Assembly: GCA_031002005.1 (NCBI GenBank)
Contig: JARYHS010008074.1
Span: forward strand, 278,505,930-278,569,929
Origin: Vandiemenella viatica
Lineage: Eukaryota; Arthropoda; Insecta; Orthoptera; Morabidae
DNA: 64,000 bases
Direction: 5' to 3'
Shown here one piece after another: positions 9,975 through 20,705 of this stretch; the stretch's first letter is position 1; every line of letters starts with the position of its first letter. Under the pieces are notes generated by a model. It did not search any database. It was not told the origin of the DNA and saw only the letters and a program-made list of their open reading frames with translations. The translations under genes and the position numbers were made by a program.

Positions 9975-10870
9975 ATTTGTGTGCCTATGCTGTTCATTAT
10001 TATTAAAAGTATTGCACCAAAATTTATTTCTCTGATAGAGTGGGAGATACAACTTTGTAACTGGGGAGCACATTATTACATCCTTCAGGTATACTGAATA
10101 TTTTTCAAAGAAGTTTCTGTCTGTTTCTTGGATCTTACACAATCGTTCCAGAAAAGTGTGTAAATCGTGTTGGTACCTCGCTGGCTTCTGGTTACTAAAC
10201 CACTTCTTCACAGCACAAAGAACATTGCCCTAGGATTCAAAGTTGTTTCCAAAGAAAACATTTTCAAGGGGAGCCAAACATGTGGAGGTCTGATGGTGCG
10301 CAGTCAGGGCAGTATAGTGAGAGTGGCAAGATGGTGAAGTCAATTTTTGTAATCGCTTCATGTGTTTGCAGACTTGTGTGGGGTTTTGTATTGTTGTGCT
10401 AAAGCAGCATGTCACACAGGTTCTTTTCAGGCTGGACACACTGGAAGCGCTGCTTTAGTATTTGCAGTTTAGCAACATAGACATCTGATTATTTAATGGT
10501 GGATTCTTTCTCCATCACATCCAACAAAATGACACATTCCATATCCCAAAATACAGTGCTAATGGTCTTGCGAGCTAATTGAACCAATATGACCATTTTC
10601 TTTCATGAAAATGAGGTATGATGACATTACATTAACTGTTACTTTGTTTCGGGCCCAAATTAATGCACCTGTCTTTTATCAGCGGTAACAATATATGGTA
10701 TAAAAAGTCAACCCTCCCCCCCCCCCTCACATTTGCAGCATTGTGACAAATCCGATGAAATGGTTTTACTGGTGCTTTTTGATCACAGATGAGCTCTTCA
10801 GGGGATTCATTTTGCACACACCTTGGAGTACCCCAGTACATGGAAGATATGGTATTCAAGCACAAACCAA
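9975..10870 (-). pseudogene. mariner-like transposase relic
   Basis: Minus-strand DDE/D transposase remains in several frames. From high to low coordinates: a degenerate 'C..W.P.EELICDQ' and 'DFLYHI' region (about 10830-10680); 'FWDMECVILLDVMEKESTIK' (about 10550-10490); the second catalytic block as 'HNNTKPHTSLQTHEA', with Asp to Asn (about 10395-10350); the third block 'YCPDCAPSDLHMFG' (about 10310-10265); then 'FFGNNFES' and 'AVKKWFSNQKPA' down to about 10140. Frames change at least three times. The upstream end abuts the hairpin at 10877. A C-run (10717-10729) lies inside. Terminal repeats were not identified. Confidence 0.7.
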
Positions 10871-10876
10871 ATGGAC

Positions 10877-10983
10877 AAAGAAACATGTGGCTGAGCTCAC
10901 GCAAGGCTCACGGTCAACACAGCCATTCTGCGTGTGGCTGTGTTGACCGTGAGGCTTGCGCTACCACAGTCACATGTTTCTTT
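10877..10983. repeat. Near-perfect 107-bp hairpin
   Basis: Left arm 10877-10924 and right arm 10935-10983 are reverse complements with few mismatches: 'aaagaaacatgtg' pairs with 'cacatgtttcttt', and 'cacggtcaacacagcca' with 'tggctgtgttgaccgtg'. The loop is about 10 bp. It lies exactly where the mariner-like coding similarity stops. It is probably a foldback MITE or the collapsed end of an inverted element. No coding potential. Confidence 0.8.
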
Positions 10984-11777
10984 CTACTTGACAAAGGGTT
11001 AGACCCGGAATATTGTGTTTTTTTTTATGTTTGTATATTATTTCGTGTTGCTGCTGTCCTCCCTTTAATATTGGTAAGTGTTGGGTATAATTTATCTTTC
11101 CTTCCACATAAATATCACCTCGCAGCAGTTCTTTCACTCCATTGTTACTGATAAAGGAGCAATAGATATTTTCTGCAGCCTTTCACACTTAAGATTTTAA
11201 TTTAGATCTTTATTTTCTACAATTTTTCTTACATTGTTTTACAATTCTGTCCCTACCATTATAGCATTATTTGTATTATGTATTTTGTTTCAATGCATGA
11301 CAGTATACCAACAAAACGTTTGGTGCATAGTGTCAAAGAAAGTAATTTGGGAACAGTGACAAATATCAGTCAACAATTTGGCCAAACGATATTTATTCTG
11401 TAAATTTAATTACTCATACTGAGCTATACAACAGTACCAGCTTGTTGCTTTATTTATTCTGGAATCTGCAAGTATACTTGTTCAATTGTGAAGATTAATA
11501 TTTTTCCTCCATTTCAAATAGTACATATCAATGTATTACTTGTGGCAAAGAATAAATGAACATAATTGTTTCTCGCATCTAGCAGTTTATATTCTACAGA
11601 AAAAAGAACTAAACAATTTATAATTTTAAACATATTTCCCTTTTTTTTTAATATAGATTTCAACGTATTTAGGGATATAAATTTTTTATTAAATTACTGT
11701 TCTGATATAAAAGTTAGTGACTTATGGTTGATAATAATATTGTTACTTTATTTTAAAGTCACTTTTTCATTTAACAG
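10984..11777. other. End of putative intron, AT-rich
   Basis: AT-rich with no recognised element. It ends in a T-rich tract and acceptor 'catttaacag' at 11777. Confidence 0.5.
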
Positions 11778-11855
11778 CTGAGGCAGAATGGACTCCCTTA
11801 CTTTTCAAGAAGAACAATGTCTGTAGCAAGGAACACTGAAGTAACACAGTTTTAA
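11778..11855 (+). CDS. P4-type ATPase, C-terminal coding exon
   Basis: The acceptor 'tttaacag' ends at 11777. Joined in phase 0 to exon 8527-8686, the frame continues LRQNGLPYFSRRTMSVARNT and so on for 25 residues to a TAA at 11853-11855. This gives a short basic cytosolic tail after M10, as expected for a flippase. The exon continues past the stop to 11879, where 'cctag' is followed by the strong donor 'gtgagt' (from 11880). The stop would therefore lie 24 nt upstream of an exon junction, too close to trigger nonsense-mediated decay. The tail itself is not conserved enough to prove the assignment; the case rests on phase, splice sites and the M10 exon. Confidence 0.6.
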   Translation: MRQNGLPYFSRRTMSVARNTEVTQF

Positions 11856-12049
11856 CAAACTGCAAATTTAAATTCCTAGGTGAGTTCACATTTTAATTTT
11901 CTCTAAACTCTTGTCTCTGTCTGAAATATAGTGATAACTCAGTAAGCACAGAAGAAGTAGTAATAACAGGATTAACTATTCTTATCATTACCTCAAAACA
12001 TCACAAACTACTCTGGCCCTACTACTGTTATATATTGCATTACATTTAA

Positions 12050-14783
12050 TTTTATTAGAATGTAGCACAAGCTACAGTGGTAATTTCCCTACACACTCAT
12101 TCTTACCCTCTCCTGTGCCCACCTACTTTTGCCCTCTACAAAATTCAGCTTTAAATTCTTTCTGTGTTTTTTTTTTTTTAATTATTCAGAATTTCACATG
12201 GTAACTTATTGCAACCCTTGCCCCCCCTTACTGACAGAAGAAAACCTTTCCATACCCTTGTGCCCGAAATCAAGAGCCAGCTTGTGGTCGTGGTCATCTT
12301 TTCCTTCCAAGCACTACTCCAAATTCTTACACCAGTATCTTTTCACATCTCATCACCAATAGACACCTTGTACACTTATCTGGCAGCCCCTCAAACTCCT
12401 GTATTTGATACCCAAAATGTGGGTCCTATTCTACACCACCATACTCAAACAATAGTGTCACCAAAGTTTTGTAACCCAATTACTTTACTTCTATCGTACA
12501 TCCCTTCATCACTCTCTCCAACAAGTGAAGTATTTTGAAATCTATTTCTGCTACCTGATCAGTTGAGTTTGTTACCAAATGTTATGCCAAGGTATTTACA
12601 TTCAAGTCTTCAGCAGGCAATTCTTACCCCATCTTATAATCATAAGCAACCTTTAGTTTTCTTTCTTTGTATCTAATAAGCTGACTCTTTTTTGCATTAT
12701 CTTCGTCCCATGTTGACCTACCCAGCTAGATATCCTGCTCAGATCACCATGCAGCTGTTTACAGTCTTCTACCATTTTGAACCTAATGTTTTTTACAGTA
12801 AACCATCAACACAGTCATTCATTAGAATTATGAACAGCAGTGGTCCCAATATGCTACCCTGTGGCACTTCCATTTTCACTTCCACTCCTTTTGATACTGC
12901 ATATCCTACACTAACTTTTTGTTTTCTCTCTCTTCTATCCTGAAAATCATTTTCTTTTTATCCACTCCAATAGTTTTTCTGATTTACCACCATTTTAAGG
13001 CTCACTCTGTCAAAGACTTTTGAAAGAGCTATTGCTGTACTATCAGTTTGACCTCCCTTGTCCACTTCAATTGAAATATCTTGCGTATAGTGCACTATCC
13101 AGGATTTGCATGAATATCCTTGCCTAAAATCATGTTGTTGACTTTAAAACCACTTATGTTTCTCACACACATTTCTAATGTGGCTGCATATCAATATCTC
13201 TATTCATTTATACACCACTGATGTCAAATTGATTGGCATGTAATTTTAAACCCTATTTATCACCTCTCCTTTATGCACCAGTACTACTATCACACTTTTT
13301 CAATCCTTTGTTAACAGAAATTACCTGGACAACTGCCAGAAGACAACCGTAGCAATATTAACTGTGCCTGCTTATTCAGCTTTCTTAGTTCCGTCATGAT
13401 ATCCTCCGGATGAATTTCAAATTTTTTAGTCTGCTCATTCCTAATTGTGCTGGTAAGGTTGCTTTCTGATTTACACCCTCCCATTTCTGAATCACTGTCC
13501 CTAAGGGTCTCAATAAACCGGTTACTTAAAATATCTGCCATTTCCAAATCCTCAGTAATTTCTTCTCCATCCTTACCTATAATTACCTCAGGACCCTTCC
13601 TTCCCCTCAGTTTCGAACATAGCCATAAAAATTTCTAGATGAACCTGTCAGTGGTGCCACTACACCAATAATATTCTTCATAAACCCATTTTAGCTACCT
13701 TCTTTGCAATTATTAATTCCTTGTTTAGTTGTTTCATATTTTCCCTACTGCCTTCCCATCTCTTTACACTGCTATGTTCTCTTCTCACTGTCCTCTTTAA
13801 ACATCTCACCTCCCTATCATAGTACATAGGTTTTGTACTTCTCTTTATTTTCTGTTTTGGAATATATATTTCTTCAAACTTTTTTTTATAATCTCCTTGA
13901 AATATTCCCACTTTTACTCTGCTGTACTTGTGCCATCCATCCAGTTGCTGAAATAGCTCTTCAATATCAAAATCTGTGCCTTTTTATAATTGCCTGCTTT
14001 CCCCTTCAGTTTTGGTTTACTAAATCCTCTAAAATCTATCAGAACTGCTTTATGATCACTAATTCCTTCAGTTACTTGATACCCCACAAGGTTTTAATTG
14101 TTCTTTATTAGAAAGATATCAAACATGTTTTATCCCCTTGTGTTATTAATCTTATTTTCTACACAGTTTAAATCTGATAAATTTAAATCTCCACCAATAA
14201 TGACCATTCTATTCTCATTTCACAACTCTGTGAGTATGAATGTCCTCCCTAAGAGCTTCATTTTCATCATTCATTCTTCCGCAATTTTGAGCAGCCAAAA
14301 AACCTTATTTTTTTCATCTTTTACCATCCCACCAGTGAATCGTAGCAGTCTTTGCTAACCAGAATGAACGCTTCCACCAATTGCTCATCTATCTCTGTGG
14401 TACACTCTGTAACCATCAGTAAAAACATCATTGTCTAGTAATACTTCTTTTGACCAAGATTCTACCCCTATAATTACTTGTGGTTTCTGTATCTCTATTA
14501 CGTTTCCAAATTTTATTACTTTGTTCATGATACTTATGCAGTTCACCAGTGACATTCTTATTACTGTCTTTGTGATATTTTCAACATTAAAATTCTCCTT
14601 CCCAGTTCTGCCTCCGCCAGTCATTGTTTCAGCAGCTTTACCTATTTCTTTATTATTATTTTTTTCGGTCATGGATCTACAATCAGTATTTCTTTGATCA
14701 TTAATCTCCATTCCCTTACCAACAGCTACTAAGCTAAAAAAAACTCTTAATCCTGATCCCATAACCATTGGTAGTGGGCTCCT
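12050..14783 (-). mobile_element. CR1-like LINE copy B, ORF2 largely present but decayed
   Basis: Minus-strand element, homologous along its length to copy C (35450-38032 plus 41433-42432). From its 5' side: endonuclease start at 14600-14480 (MSLVNCISIMNKVIKFGNV.., PQVIIGVESWSKE) and DGYRVYHRDR near 14400; the pre-RT basic region YYDREVRCLKRTVRREHSS at about 13830-13770; the linker ILSNRFIETLRDSDSE at about 13530; and the RT motif VPQGSILGPLLFIILMND at about 12880-12825. The thumb and C-terminal part run to about 12080. The element is truncated at the 5' end inside the ORF1/ORF2 boundary near 14783. Multiple frameshifts. It would lie in the last intron of the flippase gene, antisense to it. 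Confidence 0.75.
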
Positions 14784-16311
14784 ATTTTATGTGTTGTGTT
14801 GGAACATAAAGTTTAATTTGTAATTCGAACTTGGAGCAGTTATAGTGTTCTTCATATACCCAAGACAGCTTTGCCATAGGTTAAAGTCAGGTTAAGCACC
14901 TGTGAAAACACCCTGATGGATCGGGATTTGAACTAGAAAAATTTTCATGGCAAGATCCTTATCAACAAGCAACCAAATCTTCTATTGCAACACCAATAAC
15001 TTCTGATACTCATTTTTAGAACCATTGCAATACCACTTTAAAAGCAGAAATGGCAAGTCTGAAATCATAATTTATTAATATTAAGTTTTCCTCCATCTAG
15101 AAAATTTACATTTTAATGATTGTAAAAGAAATAAATGAACAAAATACATGCTGAGTAAGCATAACATACAGCACATTATAGTGTGACATCCAGCTGTATG
15201 ATTTATATTTTCCCCCGTTATTTTATCGAAATGTGGTTTTAATGGAAGAACTGTGTGCTGTGTTGACAATGTAACAATGCATACTGTTGATGCAGATTCA
15301 GTTTTTCTGAGAATGTCACACCATAGATAATTTAAGTGCTGTCATCCCTAGTGGTGTTATCTTCTATGCAAATAACCATTTTCAATCATGTAGAGTTAAC
15401 ATTTAACTTCAATTTTATGAAAACAATTAAATAGTTATTCATTTAATTTACAAACAAGCCAATATAATTTCCAGAAAAATTGGCTAAAAAAAGTTCCTAT
15501 TTAATTAGTGTTTCTTTCCTAGGTCGAATTTTTGCACATTAGTAACTGTTTTCTGCATAGGCCTTTCCCTGTACTTATCTTTTCTCCCTGATTATTGATA
15601 TTATTAACATCTGAAGATCTTTCTGTAGTCTGAGGCTCAGTGTCATATAATGGGATACTTTAAAATGTGTCATTCATTTTCTGAAGCACCATGGAAGTTG
15701 AAAATACTCTAATGCCTAAAAACTTCCCCAAACTCTTTGCCAAGTTAATACCATTAAACACGTCCACAGTACTTACCCACACTCCAAAGCTGATCCACAT
15801 CCATTTCAATGAACTCATGGTGAGAAACTGGGTTGCAAGACTTTCATGCAGTTAAAAACATTTTTAGGTTTATTCCAAAATTTCTCAGGATTTCTCAACC
15901 CACCGAACATCATTGCCAAATTATTTTCCAACTCATCATCACTTATTATTTGAAAATATTTCCCTTTTTATCATTTGCCATTGTAGCCACTGACAGGCTC
16001 TAAGAAAAATCATTTGAAATTGACAACATTGTGGCATGTCCTCTAAATTTCTGGGATATCCACAAGCTCAGCAGCCATGAAGATGTAGACTATTCAACCA
16101 CATGTATTCCATGTTTCTGTGGGAGTACCAGGGGGAGGTTTGTCTACTGCTGTATCCCAGTAGTATTCATACTATTGGCACAGAGTTAATTTCAAGCAGT
16201 TGGTAGAGTTTCCAAACAGGAGCCTTTTCTCTCCTTTCAGGCAAGTAATATGTGGTGAACTGCTTGTAACAATTTTCTTTGTTTATGTGTGTAATTTAAG
16301 GTAATCTGCTC
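14784..16311. other. Intron sequence; possible tRNA-like SINE head near 14880-15000 (-)
   Basis: Mostly unassigned. On the minus strand near 14930 the reading 'tagttcaaatccc' looks like a Pol III B box, and an A-box-like stretch lies upstream. A tRNA-derived SINE relic is therefore possible but weak. Nothing else recognised. Confidence 0.3.
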
Positions 16312-16515
16312 TTATTTCTGGAGGAATAGTGTGATGTACAGTTCATTGAAAATGCATGTGAAGGCAAATAGTTTGCATGGATTTTTGTAAGCAATTGCTA
16401 ACAAGTTATATATATTATATGTTAGTAGAACTGTTTTGTCCATACAGAAATCCAAATAATAATAGATATGGCCTTCCTTAAGTACTCTAAGATTGAAACA
16501 TATCTTGAACATTAG
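16312..16515. repeat. Dispersed repeat, copy 1 (pairs with 25878-26105)
   Basis: Shares with 25878-26105, in the same orientation, the segments 'ggaggaatagt', 'tttgcatggatttttgtaag' and 'taagattgaaa.at.tc..gaac' in the same order and with similar spacing. Family unknown. Confidence 0.6.
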
Positions 16516-16529
16516 AGTATGTTACAGGA

Positions 16530-17349
16530 CTAACAGTATCAGGTAAAAAGTATCCGGAGTCACCTACGTAAAGTGGAATTCAATGCTAGATGTCACGACA
16601 GGTGGACCGGCCAGTATCAGAGGAGGCAGGAAGTATTGTGTTGCAGTAGACAAAATGTAACAGCAGAATGGATTGTTCAGGAGAGCTTGGTGACTTAAAA
16701 CCTGGGCTAATCATTGATTAAACCAAGAGCAGGCAGACCTCATTTAATGATGTACAGGGAGTGTCAAGTATTACAGATAGTGGTTGTAAAAATTGCAAGA
16801 AATTATTGGAAGGAATCACTGGTGAGTGCCAAAGTGATACCAGCAATCAAGCCAGTCAGCACAATCACTGTGTGTCAGGAGTTGAAAAGAATGGTGTACA
16901 AAGATCGAGCTACTACCCATAATTTTTTTATCTGCTTAACGTCTCTCTAACAGCGAGGTCTTTAGAGACGGGAAAGGATGGGGGGCAAGGAATGGGAAGG
17001 AATTCGGCCATGGCCTTTTGAAGTAAGCATCCCGGCATTTGCCTGGAGTGATTTGGGAAACCATGGAAAACCCAAATCTGGATGCCCGGACGGGGATTCG
17101 AACCGCCGTCCTCCCGAATGCGACGCCAGAACGCTAGCTGTTACACCACCACGCTCGGTCCCATAATTCAAACACTCCTGCAGATGTTTGAGATAGTGTA
17201 AATAGTGACAATGAAAGTGTATGATTCAAAACGAGTTTTTTGGAATGATGAATCATGCTATAATCTGTGACAACCTGATTGAAGGGTTTAGCGAATGCCT
17301 GCAAAATGTTATCCGCCATCATGTGTAGTGCCAACAGCGACATACAAAG
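16530..17349 (+). pseudogene. Tc1-like transposon relic, 5' half, interrupted by a SINE
   Basis: The left end resembles a Tc1-type terminal repeat ('cagtatcaggtaaaaagtat', 16531-16550). The plus-strand N-terminal DNA-binding part is visible as GRPHLMMYRECQVLQ (about 16725-16770) and 'QELKRMVYKDRA' (about 16870-16910). After the SINE at 16925-17159 the catalytic domain resumes: 'NDESCYNL' (first Asp block, about 17250) and 'RMPAKCYPPSCVVPTATYKG' (about 17293-17350). A second SINE then intervenes and the rest is not recognised. Several stops make it inactive. Confidence 0.75.
16925..17159 (-). mobile_element. tRNA-derived SINE, full-length copy with target duplication
   Basis: Minus-strand SINE of about 235 bp. 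The 5' tRNA-like head begins 'gaccgagcgtggtg' at 17159. It has an A-box-like 'tggtgtaacag' and a perfect B box 'ggttcgaatcc' (about 17106-17096). The body has 'ccagatttgggttttccatg', 'aaatcactccaggcaaatg' and 'ggccatggccgaattcc'. The 3' end is an A-rich tail at 16925-16931. It is flanked by cccataatt (16916-16924 and 17160-17168), a 9-bp target duplication. This is the best copy in the window. Pol III transcription would start at the head; mobilisation would depend on a LINE partner. Confidence 0.85.
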
Positions 17350-17563
17350 GGGTTTTTATTTTTTACACTTTTGGCTTTCCACCCATCAACGTTGAGGTCA
17401 TTAGAGGCAGGATGGGATTGAGGATAAGGAAGGGGAAGGAATTTGGCCATGGCCTTTTGAAGGAAGCATCCCATCATTCACCTGGAGTTATTTGGAGAAA
17501 CCATGGAAAGTCCAAATCTGAATGCCTGGACGGGGATTCGAACCGCCGTCCTCCTGAATGAGA
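17350..17563 (-). mobile_element. tRNA-derived SINE, 5'-truncated copy
   Basis: Same family as 16925-17159. The body and the B box 'ggttcgaatcc' are present, but the head is missing upstream of 'cattcaggagg'. The T-rich plus-strand sequence at 17352-17365 corresponds to the SINE's A-rich tail. It lies 190 bp from the other copy, inside the same Tc1-like relic. Confidence 0.75.
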
Positions 17564-18140
17564 CAAGTATCACATTCCGAAGGGTCCTTCTGGTATAGAA
17601 GGAAACCATGTGTCAGAGTACAGTGCCCTATATAGAGGTGGGTACCTCATCCCTCCTCACCTGCTGAAAGGAGCTGCTCTATGGCTGAAGGGTCGGTTTG
17701 ACCAGCTGGAGCTTATTATGCTCTACCTACAGCCACTGCCTCTGCCAAACGTCAAAAACAAATCTTTTCACCGCCAAGGCAAGGTCTGACTATGGGATCG
17801 GATCAAAGTCAAATCTGACCTAGTCACATGCTAACTAGGCAGCTTCATCAGGTGCCTCAATTCAAGATTCCCACATAGCCCCGATCCCAGCAGAATATGA
17901 CCACCTTTCCTGAAGATTGGAGGGATATCCTGGACAAGACGATCTGCTGAGTACATACTTCCTAAATGTATTTATCAATCTTGTTTCATGGATCCCTGCT
18001 GAGGAAGGACCTCTGGGATGTGAAACATGTTATGGTTAACACACATACATACAACACGAGTCATAATCATAGTAAAAAAAAATAATTATTTTCCAAAGAC
18101 AAATAAAGAGAATAACAATAAACATTAATTTTTACAACTG
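17564..18140. other. Unclassified sequence, possibly LINE 3' UTR
   Basis: GC-richer than its surroundings. The plus-strand text 'ctgctgaggaaggacc...gtgaaacatgtta' near 17998-18035 is of a kind often seen in non-LTR element UTRs, but no family could be assigned. Confidence 0.3.
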
Positions 18141-18149
18141 AATTTTGCA

Positions 18150-19102
18150 AAAGTCGTATTGAATACAATTAATTAATTTGTTCGAATTCTTGAATGGAGT
18201 AAAAGGAGTTGCCAATAAGATAATCTCTCAGTTTTTCTTTAAATATATCTTTATTATCTGCAAACTGTTTTATACTCTTAGGAAGTTTATTAAATAGATT
18301 TATACCAGAATACTTACTCTTGTACTAATGATGGAGATGTTTGTGTTTTGTGCAAGTTATTTCTGTTTCCTCTATTGAAATTGTGTACCTGCTACTTGGA
18401 AGTAAACAGGTTAAAATGATCTATGACAAAGCACATGAAAGAATGTATATATTGAGAATTCAGGATTACTGGAGATCGCGATTCCGCCAGGAGTTGGCAT
18501 CATAACACTGCAGTGGTCAAATGCAAGACTCCAATATAAATTCTTTCCTAAGTAGCCTACATTTAACGGTTTCATGCTGGTCCAGGCTGTATTATAACCT
18601 AATTTTTGCTTGAAAATAGTGGTCCAAGCTGTATTACAACAGAATTACTACTTGAAAATAATACGTCTTGCAACTGAACACAACAGTATTCCAACGATAT
18701 TACTGCATGTTATTGTAGTGGAATCGCGATATCCAGTAGACCCAAGAATTCATTGAAGAATATTGAGTTTTTTGAAAGGTTGTCTACAAGAAGTTCTTGG
18801 TTTCACCCTACACAACATCCTAATGGCTCTTTTCTGTGCTATGAAAACTTTTTTACCTTGTGAAGATTTTCGCCAAAAAATTATTCCATATAACATCACT
18901 GAATGAAAATATGAGGAGTACACCTGTTTCGTTAATTCCAGATCTGCTATTAGAGAAAGTGTTTGTATTGCAAAGGTGGCACTACTTAACTTCTTCAGTA
19001 GTGAAGTGATATGTTCATGCCAACAGAGTTTCTCATCTATTTTAATACCAAGGAATAATATTGTGTTATTTTTATAGCTCATAATTTTTTTTTGTTTTAA
19101 AC

Positions 19103-19140
<38 letters not shown>

Positions 19141-20705
19141 AATCTAATTGGAATCTATTTGCCTTAAATCAATTTGCTACTTCACTAAGTATTTCATTTA
19201 CATTAAATTCTAGATTGCTGTTTGGTGTTTTTCTCAGTCAGGTTAGTGTCATCTGCAAATAAAACACTCTTAACTTAGATAAGTTTCCAGAAAGGTCATT
19301 GATGTACAACAAAAAGAGGGGGGGGGGGGGGTCCTAGGACAGAACCTTGCGGAATTCCATGTTTTATTTTCTCCAAGTCTGATGAAGCATCTTTACTTAT
19401 TTTAGAATAAAAAATGGAAACTTTTTGCATTCGACTTTTCATGTATGATTTAAACCATTTACCTGTGGTTCCATAAATACCATAGTATTCCATTTTCTTC
19501 AAAGTAATTCATGATTTACACAGTTAAATGCCTTTGCAAGATCACAAAATATTCCTACAGGCCTCATTTTATTATTCAATTCCTCAAACGTGTTATTTAA
19601 AAATGAATATATAGGCATTGCTAAAGATGGTCCTTTTTGGAACCCAAATTGTGATTTAGTGAGGATATTATTTTGTGTAACATGTTTTATTACTCTGCAG
19701 TACATGACTTTTTCAAAAATCTTAGAGAATCCTGAAAGTAATGAAATAGGAAGATAGTTATCTACACATGTTACTTCTCCTTTTTTAAACAGCAGCTTTA
19801 CAACTGCATATTTTAGTCTATTTGGAAACAAACCATGCGTTAATGATTCATTACAAACGTGGGCAAGTATACGATTGATACAATCTGAACATCTTTTCAG
19901 TAATTTGCTTGAAATATTGCCATAGTTGGAAGAATTTTTAGGTTTTAATTGTTTCATGAGTTTATTTATTTCTGAGACTGTTACTGCTGGCAATTGCATT
20001 TCCACAAATCTGTTTGGGAAAGCAGTTTGAAGAAGCCTTAAGGAACTCTGTGGGGATTGCTTTTCAATGCCTAATTTCTCTACAACTAAAGTAAAATGTT
20101 TGTTAAATATTTCACAAACTTCCCCTGCTTCACTATGAACAGACCCATTTTGTTCTTTTTTATGTCTTTAGAGTGATTTACAGATTTTCCTGTTTCAGTT
20201 TTTATTATATTCCATATAGTTTTCATCTTATTGCCTGAATTCTCTATTTTCTCTGATATATACCTGTTCTTGGCCTTTCTTATTACATTTCTTAGTATTT
20301 TAGAATAAAGTTTATAATGAGCTTTCAGTGTATAGTTATCTGATTCTCTTACTTTCAAGTACAGGTCCCTTTTTGTTGTACAAGATACTCTAATATCCTT
20401 TGTTATCCATCCCTTACCCAGTTCATTGTTTAGAATATTGACAACTTTCCTTTTTTTCAAAAAAAAAAAAAACTTCCTTCGAAAAGTGTTAGAAATATAT
20501 TGAAAAAAGAATCAAAATTTTCATTAACACCCTGTGCATTGTACACTTCTGATTATTGCTCATTATTTAAGAAATCTATAAAATGATTTATATTGTTTTC
20601 ATTAATATTTCTTCTATATACCCAGCTTTCCTTTATCTGTTTAATAGTGTTTCTGGACTTGATACATAACAGCTTGGCATCATGATCTGAGATACCATTT
20701 ATTAC
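18150..20705 (-). mobile_element. Jockey-like LINE, ORF2 with endonuclease end and reverse transcriptase, decayed
   Basis: Minus-strand non-LTR element. From its 5' side: the endonuclease C-terminal motif NGISDHDAKLL (about 20695-20665); a basic linker (20460-20090); the RT block 'NYLPISLLSGFSKIFEKV' (about 19765-19710); 'FCDLAKAFNCVNHELL' (about 19550-19500); 'HGIPQGSVLGP' (about 19360-19330), spoiled by a G-run; FADD (about 19245); 'LGIKIDEKLCWHEHI' (about 19055-19010); and the C-terminal 'FNKLPKSIKQFADNKDIFK' (about 18300-18245). Three ORF segments in different frames plus stops show inactivation. It is 5'-truncated within the endonuclease and abuts the I-like LINE near 20705. It contains a (TA)n tract at 19105-19136. 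Confidence 0.85.
19105..19136. repeat. (TA)n microsatellite
   Basis: About 16 uninterrupted TA units inside the Jockey-like LINE. Confidence 0.95.

Noticed and set aside
12129..12943. Plus-strand open frames of 77-109 codons
   Set aside because: They are antisense shadows of the CR1-like LINE copy B on the minus strand.
14098..14697. Plus-strand hydrophobic-looking frames (86-88 codons)
   Set aside because: Antisense to the endonuclease and linker of CR1-like copy B.
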